Shown here piece after piece: positions 1 through 11,419 of a DNA stretch of 64,000 nt (position 1 is the stretch's first letter; each line of letters begins with the position of its first letter). The notes under the pieces are model-generated. The model saw only the letters and a program-made list of their open reading frames with translations. It made no database searches and had not been told where the DNA came from. A program made the translations under genes and the position numbers. The stretch comes from Tritrichomonas musculus (Eukaryota; Parabasalia; Tritrichomonadida; Tritrichomonadidae): the NCBI GenBank assembly GCA_039105265.1, contig JAPFFF010000064.1, forward strand, positions 1-64,000, read 5' to 3'.

Positions 1-1467
1 GTTATCATGGTTGATGCTGCATATGTTACACCGTATGTCAAAGTAAACAAAAATGGTAGGATTGATGGCGTGCTAAATCTCAAAGAGATCGATCCAGAAT
101 TAGCAGAAACATTTATTAATGATGACAACGAATTTTTAGAATTTATTAAATTAAATTATAACTCAGTGATACAAGCAGAATTCGGTATGACATTTGCACC
201 ATTAAATCCAGAATTTAAACAGTTTCCAATTGCATGTATTCCGTCGACATCAGGTAAGGCAACACAAGAGTTACGCGAAAAAATTGAATCGATCATATCA
301 CTCATGCCAAAAAACATAAGTATTATCGGATTAGGCACTGATGGTGACAACACTTATAGCATATATGCAAATATATTCATCGACAAAATTATTGGTAACT
401 TCGAAAGATTCCTAAGTCTTGGTGCTGTTGGTATAATTAAAATATTTGCAGTATTAATTCATTTTTCAGATCCATTGCACCTGACAAAAAGAGATCGTTA
501 CAGAAAATCCTCTCTTGAAGAATTCCTAGTTTCTCCATATGATTCTTATGAAACACGGTCTGCAGAAGATTTAAAAACTATTGGAATTGCTCCTTACTTA
601 TTGGATAACAACAAAGGACGTAAAATGGAAGATGACCTCCCAAAAAAATTGTTTACTTTACAAACAATTCAAAAAATAATTGATAACGAAGACTTTTATT
701 TACTTTTATCAATGCTTCCTTCTACACTCTTACTAGAGGCACTATTCAGGAATTCACTAAGTCGGCAAGAGACTATTGACTATCTTTTACTTGGTGCAAG
801 TATTGTATTGATTTATTATCTTATGCAACAATATGTCATTGAACACAACTTAAAAATCTATCGTGTGCAGCCCAATACCTATAAGAAAATGAGATGTTTC
901 ACAGATAATTGGTGTAAACAATACATATTTACTGCAATTGGAATTGCATCTCAAATAATCACTGAAGAAGCTATTGATACAGGTGCATGCAGTTCACACT
1001 ACCAAGAACACAATTTTGCAAATGTTCGGAGGCATAATAAAAAAGATGACAGCCACGTGAATTTCCAGAAATCAATGAAATACATTCTATTGGAGCACGA
1101 ATTGTACAAGAACATGCCTATTGAAGAAAAAGTTCCAGAATCACGAAGTGACAGTGGGAAGAAAATTTTTGACAACACTCCAGTTGAAGAACGTCCAATA
1201 ATTTACTATCTTCGGCAAGCATTGTACCTTTGGAAGAATGTTCAAATTGTAAGAAAAATGCCATTATTGAATTTAATCGATCCAGAGCCAAGAAAAATGC
1301 CATTTCAAGAGTTAAGTGGGATTTTGGGGAATTTTTATGAAAAAAATCGACGTTCAATTTCTACCAAATCAACGGGCATGATAAAAACAGCTGGCTTGAA
1401 CAACATGATATTTTGGAATGCTGATGAGCAGTTGAATAACTTGGTTAATGATGATGATTCTGAATAA
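1..1467 (+). CDS. Transposase-like protein, 3' part (copy 1)
   Basis: This open frame is cut by the window edge; it corresponds to residues 171-658 of the complete copies at 2590 and 5689 and ends at the same TAA. It keeps the putative catalytic core: Asp in MVDAAYVTP, the TDGDN motif and the DPLHLTKRDRYR motif. Because the array is tandem, the missing 5' part presumably lies just outside the window. See the entry at 2590 for the domain description. Confidence 0.85.
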   Translation, partial: VIMVDAAYVTPYVKVNKNGRIDGVLNLKEIDPELAETFINDDNEFLEFIKLNYNSVIQAEFGMTFAPLNPEFKQFPIACIPSTSGKATQELREKIESIISLMPKNISIIGLGTDGDNTYSIYANIFIDKIIGNFERFLSLGAVGIIKIFAVLIHFSDPLHLTKRDRYRKSSLEEFLVSPYDSYETRSAEDLKTIGIAPYLLDNNKGRKMEDDLPKKLFTLQTIQKIIDNEDFYLLLSMLPSTLLLEALFRNSLSRQETIDYLLLGASIVLIYYLMQQYVIEHNLKIYRVQPNTYKKMRCFTDNWCKQYIFTAIGIASQIITEEAIDTGACSSHYQEHNFANVRRHNKKDDSHVNFQKSMKYILLEHELYKNMPIEEKVPESRSDSGKKIFDNTPVEERPIIYYLRQALYLWKNVQIVRKMPLLNLIDPEPRKMPFQELSGILGNFYEKNRRSISTKSTGMIKTAGLNNMIFWNADEQLNNLVNDDDSE

Positions 1468-2490
1468 AAGATAATTTTTTCATTTCACTTTTTATATATA
1501 GAAATATTTGAATATTTTATGACATGTCAAAAATTTTAAAAAAATATAGAACATAGGAAACTCTCGAGATATGTCGATATGCTTCGAAATTAATAATATA
1601 TACTCACCATAGATAGTTATTGATGATTTCAGATTTTAAGCGAAATCGCGGCGGAGAGTCTTTCAAAAAGTTGTGATTTTCATAACGAGTCTCCAGACGT
1701 AAATGTAAAAATGTTTCAAAATTTATGGTATTATAAGAATATATATTGCAAGCATCTTAATATATATCAATTGCTATATTTTTATTAGCTTCGCTTTGCA
1801 TCGAGTTATTAATAAAATATATTTCAAAAATTTGATTTTTGTATTTTTGCATTAAATGTCAGAAAAAAAAATAGGTGTACCTACATAATTAGTATAACAA
1901 TAATTGCATTACTGTATTGTATATGATTATAAAATTATAGGATTGTATGCTTATTGTATATAGAGTAATAACCAAAAACTCCTATCCGTGAAGAATGAGA
2001 TTTTTTATATTAAGATAAAAATACAAAAAAACTCGTTACTAACAATATCGGCCAAAATTCAATATTTTTACCCAAAAATTGGTTATTTGTCTTATTATGA
2101 TGTTAAAAACACGATTAAGCAAAAAAATTGCGCATTATAAGTATATATCCCGAGATAAAGCGATTTACACTATTTTTAGCCGATTTTACGATTTTTTTTG
2201 GAAAAAACGATTCCAGAACAGAGCCAACGAATGACCGGTATATTACATTTATCTTAAATAGTAGTATACATTGCATTATATATTATATTAAATTTTTAGA
2301 AAAATCGTCCGCCAAATTTTCGAGAAAAATCAATTACAAAATTATACTACATTTGAATAGAAATTCCTCTCAATTTTGGCAACTTTCTTTGATCATATCT
2401 CAGTATATACGCAAAATTAGGGAAACGTTTTCTATTAAAATATTCTTATAATATGATATACTTTATTATATATTAATTTCAAAAGATTAT

Positions 2491-4664
2491 GAGAGTTTCC
2501 TATGTTCTATAATTTTTCGTGGTCATGCTTTTTTTTCCTTTCAAATTTAAAAACCTCTGAAATTTTCAATATAGAATCATTTTTTTTTAATGGCGCCTAA
2601 GCGAAATCCATCATGGTTTACTCCCGAAACAGGAGCAAAAGCAAGATCTCAGCAAACTTACGAAAAGCTCTTAGAAGACAATCAAAGATTACAAGGTGAA
2701 AATGAAAGGTTAATTTTGGAGAATACAAGGCTAAAAAGACAAATAGCAGACTTACTGAAAATTAAATTGAATATACCAGAAGACAAACAAAAAACGATTA
2801 ATATTAGTCCAATAGTATTAAGATTCATCGGCGCTACATGGGATAATATAACAAAATTTCCTCAAGGAAGACGTTATGATGGACTTCACGAATTCTTTGC
2901 ACTGTTAAGCATGATGAGTCCACATTACTTCAATATTTTAAATACTAATTTATTGTTCCCAACATATAAAACTGCTTCAACATATAGAAAGCAAGCTCTC
3001 GCTAATTTAGGAATACATGACGACATTTTTAATGGCGATATACAAAATATTTTGAATATCATGTCAAGGTTTTTACCAAATAATTTTACTGGAAAAGGAG
3101 TTATCATGGTTGATGCTGCATATGTTACACCGTATGTCAAAGTAAACAAAAATGGTAGGATTGATGGCGTGCTAAATCTCAAAGAGATCGATCCAGAATT
3201 AGCAGAAACATTTATTAATGATGACAACGAATTTTTAGAATTTATTAAATTAAATTATAACTCAGTGATACAAGCAGAATTCGGTATGACATTTGCACCA
3301 TTAAATCCAGAATTTAAACAGTTTCCAATTGCATGTATTCCGTCGACATCAGGTAAGGCAACACAAGAGTTACGCGAAAAAATTGAATCGATCATATCAC
3401 TCATGCCAAAAAACATAAGTATTATCGGATTAGGCACTGATGGTGACAACACTTATAGCATATATGCAAATATATTCATCGACAAAATTATTGGTAACTT
3501 CGAAAGATTCCTAAGTCTTGGTGCTGTTGGTATAATTAAAATATTTGCAGTATTAATTCATTTTTCAGATCCATTGCACCTGACAAAAAGAGATCGTTAC
3601 AGAAAATCCTCTCTTGAAGAATTCCTAGTTTCTCCATATGATTCTTATGAAACACGGTCTGCAGAAGATTTAAAAACTATTGGAATTGCTCCTTACTTAT
3701 TGGATAACAACAAAGGACGTAAAATGGAAGATGACCTCCCAAAAAAATTGTTTACTTTACAAACAATTCAAAAAATAATTGATAACGAAGACTTTTATTT
3801 ACTTTTATCAATGCTTCCTTCTACACTCTTACTAGAGGCACTATTCAGGAATTCACTAAGTCGGCAAGAGACTATTGACTATCTTTTACTTGGTGCAAGT
3901 ATTGTATTGATTTATTATCTTATGCAACAATATGTCATTGAACACAACTTAAAAATCTATCGTGTGCAGCCCAATACCTATAAGAAAATGAGATGTTTCA
4001 CAGATAATTGGTGTAAACAATACATATTTACTGCAATTGGAATTGCATCTCAAATAATCACTGAAGAAGCTATTGATACAGGTGCATGCAGTTCACACTA
4101 CCAAGAACACAATTTTGCAAATGTTCGGAGGCATAATAAAAAAGATGACAGCCACGTGAATTTCCAGAAATCAATGAAATACATTCTATTGGAGCACGAA
4201 TTGTACAAGAACATGCCTATTGAAGAAAAAGTTCCAGAATCACGAAGTGACAGTGGGAAGAAAATTTTTGACAACACTCCAGTTGAAGAACGTCCAATAA
4301 TTTACTATCTTCGGCAAGCATTGTACCTTTGGAAGAATGTTCAAATTGTAAGAAAAATGCCATTATTGAATTTAATCGATCCAGAGCCAAGAAAAATGCC
4401 ATTTCAAGAGTTAAGTGGGATTTTGGGGAATTTTTATGAAAAAAATCGACGTTCAATTTCTACCAAATCAACGGGCATGATAAAAACAGCTGGCTTGAAC
4501 AACATGATATTTTGGAATGCTGATGAGCAGTTGAATAACTTGGTTAATGATGATGATTCTGAATAAAAGATAATTTTTTCATTTCACTTTTTATATATAG
4601 AAATATTTGAATATTTTATGACATGTCAAAAATTTTAAAAAAATATAGAACATAGGAAACTCTC
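2491..4664 (+). mobile_element. DNA transposon unit with 21-bp terminal inverted repeats (copy 2)
   Basis: The left end starts gagagtttcctatgttcta at 2491 and its exact 21-base reverse complement ends at 4664. The single gene at 2590-4566 fills the element, leaving about 100 bases at each side. This is the layout of an autonomous cut-and-paste transposon. No direct target duplication is obvious next to the ends. Similarity between the two sides continues outward into the spacer (cttttgaaattaatatata against gcttcgaaattaataatat), so the real element boundary could be wider than stated. Confidence 0.7.
2590..4566 (+). CDS. Putative DDE-type transposase, 658 aa (copy 2)
   Basis: The protein starts MAPKRNPSWF. 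Residues about 20-60 form a leucine-zipper-like coiled coil (LLEDNQRLQGENERLILEN), probably for dimerisation. The middle holds three acidic motifs spaced like an RNase H-fold nuclease: Asp175 in MVDAAYVTPY, Asp284/Asp286 in GTDGDNTYS, and Asp327 in DPLHLTKRDRYR. The D-P-x-H-L-x-K-x-x-R signature resembles P-element/THAP9-type transposases, but I see no zinc-binding THAP domain. Residues about 400-430 are hydrophobic and helical. The gene sits alone between inverted terminal repeats, which is the main argument for a transposase; the superfamily assignment is inference. It would act on the inverted ends in the nucleus. Confidence 0.65.
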   Translation: MAPKRNPSWFTPETGAKARSQQTYEKLLEDNQRLQGENERLILENTRLKRQIADLLKIKLNIPEDKQKTINISPIVLRFIGATWDNITKFPQGRRYDGLHEFFALLSMMSPHYFNILNTNLLFPTYKTASTYRKQALANLGIHDDIFNGDIQNILNIMSRFLPNNFTGKGVIMVDAAYVTPYVKVNKNGRIDGVLNLKEIDPELAETFINDDNEFLEFIKLNYNSVIQAEFGMTFAPLNPEFKQFPIACIPSTSGKATQELREKIESIISLMPKNISIIGLGTDGDNTYSIYANIFIDKIIGNFERFLSLGAVGIIKIFAVLIHFSDPLHLTKRDRYRKSSLEEFLVSPYDSYETRSAEDLKTIGIAPYLLDNNKGRKMEDDLPKKLFTLQTIQKIIDNEDFYLLLSMLPSTLLLEALFRNSLSRQETIDYLLLGASIVLIYYLMQQYVIEHNLKIYRVQPNTYKKMRCFTDNWCKQYIFTAIGIASQIITEEAIDTGACSSHYQEHNFANVRRHNKKDDSHVNFQKSMKYILLEHELYKNMPIEEKVPESRSDSGKKIFDNTPVEERPIIYYLRQALYLWKNVQIVRKMPLLNLIDPEPRKMPFQELSGILGNFYEKNRRSISTKSTGMIKTAGLNNMIFWNADEQLNNLVNDDDSE

Positions 4665-5589
4665 GAGATATGTCGATATGCTTCGAAATTAATAATATAT
4701 ACTCACCATAGATAGTTATTGATGATTTCAGATTTTAAGCGAAATCGCGGCGGAGAGTCTTTCAAAAAGTTGTGATTTTCATAACGAGTCTCCAGACGTA
4801 AATGTAAAAATGTTTCAAAATTTATGGTATTATAAGAATATATATTGCAAGCATCTTAATATATATCAATTGCTATATTTTTATTAGCTTCGCTTTGCAT
4901 CGAGTTATTAATAAAATATATTTCAAAAATTTGATTTTTGTATTTTTGCATTAAATGTCAGAAAAAAAAATAGGTGTACCTACATAATTAGTATAACAAT
5001 AATTGCATTACTGTATTGTATATGATTATAAAATTATAGGATTGTATGCTTATTGTATATAGAGTAATAACCAAAAACTCCTATCCGTGAAGAATGAGAT
5101 TTTTTATATTAAGATAAAAATACAAAAAAACTCGTTACTAACAATATCGGCCAAAATTCAATATTTTTACCCAAAAATTGGTTATTTGTCTTATTATGAT
5201 GTTAAAAACACGATTAAGCAAAAAAATTGCGCATTATAAGTATATATCCCGAGATAAAGCGATTTACACTATTTTTAGCCGATTTTACGATTTTTTTTGG
5301 AAAAAACGATTCCAGAACAGAGCCAACGAATGACCGGTATATTACATTTATCTTAAATAGTAGTATACATTGCATTATATATTATATTAAATTTTTAGAA
5401 AAATCGTCCGCCAAATTTTCGAGAAAAATCAATTACAAAATTATACTACATTTGAATAGAAATTCCTCTCAATTTTGGCAACTTTCTTTGATCATATCTC
5501 AGTATATACGCAAAATTAGGGAAACGTTTTCTATTAAAATATTCTTATAATATGATATACTTTATTATATATTAATTTCAAAAGATTAT
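4665..5589. repeat. Spacer between tandem transposon copies
   Basis: This 925-base segment separates consecutive transposon units and also occurs at 1566-2490 and 7764-8688. It is AT-rich, with scattered tcgattttacgat-like words and no convincing gene; the only longer open frame begins with TTG and has no recognisable content. It may be original flanking DNA trapped when the unit was tandemly duplicated, or the inner part of a larger element. Confidence 0.7.
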
Positions 5590-7763
5590 GAGAGTTTCCT
5601 ATGTTCTATAATTTTTCGTGGTCATGCTTTTTTTTCCTTTCAAATTTAAAAACCTCTGAAATTTTCAATATAGAATCATTTTTTTTTAATGGCGCCTAAG
5701 CGAAATCCATCATGGTTTACTCCCGAAACAGGAGCAAAAGCAAGATCTCAGCAAACTTACGAAAAGCTCTTAGAAGACAATCAAAGATTACAAGGTGAAA
5801 ATGAAAGGTTAATTTTGGAGAATACAAGGCTAAAAAGACAAATAGCAGACTTACTGAAAATTAAATTGAATATACCAGAAGACAAACAAAAAACGATTAA
5901 TATTAGTCCAATAGTATTAAGATTCATCGGCGCTACATGGGATAATATAACAAAATTTCCTCAAGGAAGACGTTATGATGGACTTCACGAATTCTTTGCA
6001 CTGTTAAGCATGATGAGTCCACATTACTTCAATATTTTAAATACTAATTTATTGTTCCCAACATATAAAACTGCTTCAACATATAGAAAGCAAGCTCTCG
6101 CTAATTTAGGAATACATGACGACATTTTTAATGGCGATATACAAAATATTTTGAATATCATGTCAAGGTTTTTACCAAATAATTTTACTGGAAAAGGAGT
6201 TATCATGGTTGATGCTGCATATGTTACACCGTATGTCAAAGTAAACAAAAATGGTAGGATTGATGGCGTGCTAAATCTCAAAGAGATCGATCCAGAATTA
6301 GCAGAAACATTTATTAATGATGACAACGAATTTTTAGAATTTATTAAATTAAATTATAACTCAGTGATACAAGCAGAATTCGGTATGACATTTGCACCAT
6401 TAAATCCAGAATTTAAACAGTTTCCAATTGCATGTATTCCGTCGACATCAGGTAAGGCAACACAAGAGTTACGCGAAAAAATTGAATCGATCATATCACT
6501 CATGCCAAAAAACATAAGTATTATCGGATTAGGCACTGATGGTGACAACACTTATAGCATATATGCAAATATATTCATCGACAAAATTATTGGTAACTTC
6601 GAAAGATTCCTAAGTCTTGGTGCTGTTGGTATAATTAAAATATTTGCAGTATTAATTCATTTTTCAGATCCATTGCACCTGACAAAAAGAGATCGTTACA
6701 GAAAATCCTCTCTTGAAGAATTCCTAGTTTCTCCATATGATTCTTATGAAACACGGTCTGCAGAAGATTTAAAAACTATTGGAATTGCTCCTTACTTATT
6801 GGATAACAACAAAGGACGTAAAATGGAAGATGACCTCCCAAAAAAATTGTTTACTTTACAAACAATTCAAAAAATAATTGATAACGAAGACTTTTATTTA
6901 CTTTTATCAATGCTTCCTTCTACACTCTTACTAGAGGCACTATTCAGGAATTCACTAAGTCGGCAAGAGACTATTGACTATCTTTTACTTGGTGCAAGTA
7001 TTGTATTGATTTATTATCTTATGCAACAATATGTCATTGAACACAACTTAAAAATCTATCGTGTGCAGCCCAATACCTATAAGAAAATGAGATGTTTCAC
7101 AGATAATTGGTGTAAACAATACATATTTACTGCAATTGGAATTGCATCTCAAATAATCACTGAAGAAGCTATTGATACAGGTGCATGCAGTTCACACTAC
7201 CAAGAACACAATTTTGCAAATGTTCGGAGGCATAATAAAAAAGATGACAGCCACGTGAATTTCCAGAAATCAATGAAATACATTCTATTGGAGCACGAAT
7301 TGTACAAGAACATGCCTATTGAAGAAAAAGTTCCAGAATCACGAAGTGACAGTGGGAAGAAAATTTTTGACAACACTCCAGTTGAAGAACGTCCAATAAT
7401 TTACTATCTTCGGCAAGCATTGTACCTTTGGAAGAATGTTCAAATTGTAAGAAAAATGCCATTATTGAATTTAATCGATCCAGAGCCAAGAAAAATGCCA
7501 TTTCAAGAGTTAAGTGGGATTTTGGGGAATTTTTATGAAAAAAATCGACGTTCAATTTCTACCAAATCAACGGGCATGATAAAAACAGCTGGCTTGAACA
7601 ACATGATATTTTGGAATGCTGATGAGCAGTTGAATAACTTGGTTAATGATGATGATTCTGAATAAAAGATAATTTTTTCATTTCACTTTTTATATATAGA
7701 AATATTTGAATATTTTATGACATGTCAAAAATTTTAAAAAAATATAGAACATAGGAAACTCTC
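5590..7763 (+). mobile_element. DNA transposon unit with 21-bp terminal inverted repeats (copy 3)
   Basis: This is an identical copy of the unit at 2491-4664, with the same inverted ends and an intact gene at 5689-7665. Confidence 0.7.
5689..7665 (+). CDS. Putative DDE-type transposase, 658 aa (copy 3)
   Basis: The translation is identical to the copy at 2590: coiled coil near residues 20-60, Asp175, the DGD motif at 284-286 and the DPLHL motif at 327-331. The start ATG follows a poly-T tract (tttttttttaatgg). Two intact identical genes 3.1 kb apart leave no sign of decay, so the family is probably recently active or recently amplified. Confidence 0.65.
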   Translation: MAPKRNPSWFTPETGAKARSQQTYEKLLEDNQRLQGENERLILENTRLKRQIADLLKIKLNIPEDKQKTINISPIVLRFIGATWDNITKFPQGRRYDGLHEFFALLSMMSPHYFNILNTNLLFPTYKTASTYRKQALANLGIHDDIFNGDIQNILNIMSRFLPNNFTGKGVIMVDAAYVTPYVKVNKNGRIDGVLNLKEIDPELAETFINDDNEFLEFIKLNYNSVIQAEFGMTFAPLNPEFKQFPIACIPSTSGKATQELREKIESIISLMPKNISIIGLGTDGDNTYSIYANIFIDKIIGNFERFLSLGAVGIIKIFAVLIHFSDPLHLTKRDRYRKSSLEEFLVSPYDSYETRSAEDLKTIGIAPYLLDNNKGRKMEDDLPKKLFTLQTIQKIIDNEDFYLLLSMLPSTLLLEALFRNSLSRQETIDYLLLGASIVLIYYLMQQYVIEHNLKIYRVQPNTYKKMRCFTDNWCKQYIFTAIGIASQIITEEAIDTGACSSHYQEHNFANVRRHNKKDDSHVNFQKSMKYILLEHELYKNMPIEEKVPESRSDSGKKIFDNTPVEERPIIYYLRQALYLWKNVQIVRKMPLLNLIDPEPRKMPFQELSGILGNFYEKNRRSISTKSTGMIKTAGLNNMIFWNADEQLNNLVNDDDSE

Positions 7764-8688
7764 GAGATATGTCGATATGCTTCGAAATTAATAATATATA
7801 CTCACCATAGATAGTTATTGATGATTTCAGATTTTAAGCGAAATCGCGGCGGAGAGTCTTTCAAAAAGTTGTGATTTTCATAACGAGTCTCCAGACGTAA
7901 ATGTAAAAATGTTTCAAAATTTATGGTATTATAAGAATATATATTGCAAGCATCTTAATATATATCAATTGCTATATTTTTATTAGCTTCGCTTTGCATC
8001 GAGTTATTAATAAAATATATTTCAAAAATTTGATTTTTGTATTTTTGCATTAAATGTCAGAAAAAAAAATAGGTGTACCTACATAATTAGTATAACAATA
8101 ATTGCATTACTGTATTGTATATGATTATAAAATTATAGGATTGTATGCTTATTGTATATAGAGTAATAACCAAAAACTCCTATCCGTGAAGAATGAGATT
8201 TTTTATATTAAGATAAAAATACAAAAAAACTCGTTACTAACAATATCGGCCAAAATTCAATATTTTTACCCAAAAATTGGTTATTTGTCTTATTATGATG
8301 TTAAAAACACGATTAAGCAAAAAAATTGCGCATTATAAGTATATATCCCGAGATAAAGCGATTTACACTATTTTTAGCCGATTTTACGATTTTTTTTGGA
8401 AAAAACGATTCCAGAACAGAGCCAACGAATGACCGGTATATTACATTTATCTTAAATAGTAGTATACATTGCATTATATATTATATTAAATTTTTAGAAA
8501 AATCGTCCGCCAAATTTTCGAGAAAAATCAATTACAAAATTATACTACATTTGAATAGAAATTCCTCTCAATTTTGGCAACTTTCTTTGATCATATCTCA
8601 GTATATACGCAAAATTAGGGAAACGTTTTCTATTAAAATATTCTTATAATATGATATACTTTATTATATATTAATTTCAAAAGATTAT

Positions 8689-9699
8689 GAGAGTTTCCTA
8701 TGTTCTATAATTTTTCGTGGTCATGCTTTTTTTTCCTTTCAAATTTAAAAACCTCTGAAATTTTCAATATAGAATCATTTTTTTTTAATGGCGCCTAAGC
8801 GAAATCCATCATGGTTTACTCCCGAAACAGGAGCAAAAGCAAGATCTCAGCAAACTTACGAAAAGCTCTTAGAAGACAATCAAAGATTACAAGGTGAAAA
8901 TGAAAGGTTAATTTTGGAGAATACAAGGCTAAAAAGACAAATAGCAGACTTACTGAAAATTAAATTGAATATACCAGAAGACAAACAAAAAACGATTAAT
9001 ATTAGTCCAATAGTATTAAGATTCATCGGCGCTACATGGGATAATATAACAAAATTTCCTCAAGGAAGACGTTATGATGGACTTCACGAATTCTTTGCAC
9101 TGTTAAGCATGATGAGTCCACATTACTTCAATATTTTAAATACTAATTTATTGTTCCCAACATATAAAACTGCTTCAACATATAGAAAGCAAGCTCTCGC
9201 TAATTTAGGAATACATGACGACATTTTTAATGGCGATATACAAAATATTTTGAATATCATGTCAAGGTTTTTACCAAATAATTTTACTGGAAAAGGAGTT
9301 ATCATGGTTGATGCTGCATATGTTACACCGTATGTCAAAGTAAACAAAAATGGTAGGATTGATGGCGTGCTAAATCTCAAAGAGATCGATCCAGAATTAG
9401 CAGAAACATTTATTAATGATGACAACGAATTTTTAGAATTTATTAAATTAAATTATAACTCAGTGATACAAGCAGAATTCGGTATGACATTTGCACCATT
9501 AAATCCAGAATTTAAACAGTTTCCAATTGCATGTATTCCGTCGACATCAGGTAAGGCAACACAAGAGTTACGCGAAAAAATTGAATCGATCATATCACTC
9601 ATGCCAAAAAACATAAGTATTATCGGATTAGTTTTACTCTATTTTCATGGCGGAATAATTTTATTAATACTAGCTCTATCATTTATTCGACAAAAATGA
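8689..9699 (+). pseudogene. Truncated transposase gene (copy 4)
   Basis: The left inverted end is at 8689 and the gene begins at 8788. It matches the other copies through residue 281, just before the TDGDN motif. At 9631/9632 the sequence leaves the transposon; the frame runs another ~22 codons through unrelated DNA and stops at 9699. The second and third acidic motifs and the right inverted end are missing, so this copy should be inactive. The break marks the right edge of the array. Confidence 0.85.
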
Positions 9700-10199
9700 A
9701 CAAATTTATACTATTCTGATAATTAAGGTTATCCTAATAGTGTTCCGTCACAAAAAAAGGTATTTTTAAAGTTTTAATAAAAATAATCAGGTTTTTAAGT
9801 AACTTTTTTATTTTTTTTATCCTCATGCCATTTTCTATTAAACCGTCGGGAAAAAAAAATTGAATGCGATTTTCCAAAATTTTGTACTTTTTTCAATTGA
9901 AAAAAAATTGAATGAAAATTTTCCGAAAAATCTGCATTTTGGAATCTATCATTTTTTTTTTGTTTTAGATAAAAAAATTTCGTCACATATACTATTTTTT
10001 TGTTACAAATACTAATTATTGGTTATTAATAAATGATTTTTGTATCAATAACATATTTTTTGTTATTGATATAAAATTTTATTATAGAAAATTAAAATGA
10101 TGACATATTAGGCCCTAACTGTTTTTTATTCCTCTGGTATTTTTTCCAATAAATCAATGGCTACAACCCCTATATCGTTTTTCCTCATTAACGATATTA
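9632..10199. other. Gene-free AT-rich stretch right of the array
   Basis: I see no gene here. The stretch contains the short palindrome ttttttcaattgaaaaaa near 9888-9905 and several poly-T runs. No right-hand transposon end is present, so the array ended by deletion, recombination or mis-joining rather than at a transposon boundary. Confidence 0.6.
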
Positions 10200-10815
10200 T
10201 TAAACAATCGCCAACAACAGATTTTTGCATTCTACAATTTGAAAGACGTCCGGATCTTGATTCTTCGCTTTCGAGTTCAGGTTTTTGAAATGAACGACTT
10301 TGTCATAAACAGAAGTGAGCCTGACTATCTGCTTCGGGTCTCCGATGAAGTTGTGCTGGTAGATGTTGATGATGACTTCTTCATTGACACTTTTTTCCAA
10401 TTCAGAATCTAACCGATCATTTTGATAATTGACAATTGATATCGTTCTCCTTTTTCTACAATTGAGAGAATGGGCGACAAAACCGTCACCGATAAAGTGA
10501 TCTGATTTAAATGAGAAGAAAGCATTGATGCCAGAATTATAAACCGATATATTTGAATATGGATTCAAATCTTTATTGTCTTTAATTGAATAATGAGATG
10601 GCTTTTCGAATTGCTTGTACAAATCATCAAAAACATCGGGGAAGTCTTCCCACGTGTAGAAGAAGATGGAGACGTTTTTGTCAGCTATGACTATGTTGTA
10701 TTTTGACCGGCCATAAAAGGAAAGAAAAAGTTAAAATTCATGCATCTTGACAACTCGGATGTCGAGAAGAACAAAGATTCATTGTCATATGAAGCGAGAA
10801 TGTAATTCTCTTCAG
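10200..10815 (-). pseudogene. Frameshifted remnant of an unrecognised gene
   Basis: Two reading frames on the minus strand join into one protein-like stretch. The upstream part (about 10815-10700) reads ENYILASYDNESLFF and so on. After a frameshift near 10700-10720 it continues with SKYNIVIADKNVSIFFYTW and runs to a stop at 10200. Codon use and base composition are clearly more gene-like than the surrounding AT-rich DNA. No ATG opens the upstream part in frame, so the 5' end is missing too. I do not recognise the family. Confidence 0.55.
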
Positions 10816-11419
10816 CACAATTGAAATTTTTTCAAACTTAAATCAGTGAAATGTATTTGAACATTGGTCGTAATTTCGTTCGTTTTTTCTCTATTTATTC
10901 CATTTATTTGAGTCATTCTTGTTTGTTTGTTTTATTTTGTTTTCGGTTTTGATAATTTTGGTTTTGGTAGTTGTCTTGTTTTTTTCACAAATATCGGTGA
11001 AATGTAATTTAACATTGGTTTCATTTTTTTGTGTTTTTCTTAGATGATCATTATCTCTTTGTCTCATCCATTTATTTGAGTTTTTTTTTTTTTTTTTTTC
11101 ATATCATATCATATAGTATATTTAATTTTTTTTTGTTTATTTTGATTTTTTTTCGGTCAAAAAGTTTCCACAATTTGATAGAGTGAAAAATAATCATGAA
11201 CTTTTTCTTGGAGCAAAAAATAAAACATAACTTTTTCTTAAAGATAAAAAATAAAATAACTTTTTGATGCAAAATGTTTATGACAAGAGAAACCAAATTG
11301 ACCCACAATTATTTTTCTATTTATTTTAATCGTTTGTTTTTATAGAATAATTGCTTAAAATAGAACAATGTTCTTGAAAGAAAAATATATTATTACGCCA
11401 TTATTATCTAAAGCATAGA
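10816..11419. other. Gene-free AT-rich region with homopolymer runs
   Basis: I see no gene here. There is a T-run of about 22 bases near 11079-11099, and open frames on the minus strand are lysine/isoleucine-rich by composition only. Confidence 0.6.

Larger units (their letters stand above)
1..9631 (+). repeat. Tandem array of a 3099-bp transposon-plus-spacer unit
   Basis: The same sequence recurs with a period of exactly 3099 bases: the gene start lies at 2590, 5689 and 8788. Wherever I compared the copies (coding region, both inverted ends, spacer) they were identical. The window opens inside one copy and the array ends inside another, at base 9631, where the sequence switches abruptly to unrelated DNA. 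Two full copies and two partial ones are visible. Such identity means very recent amplification, active homogenisation, or an assembly product; sequence alone cannot decide. Confidence 0.95.

Noticed and set aside
2128-2451. 107-codon frame in the array spacer, repeated in every copy
   Set aside because: It starts at TTG, has no recognisable content, and repeats only because the whole unit repeats.
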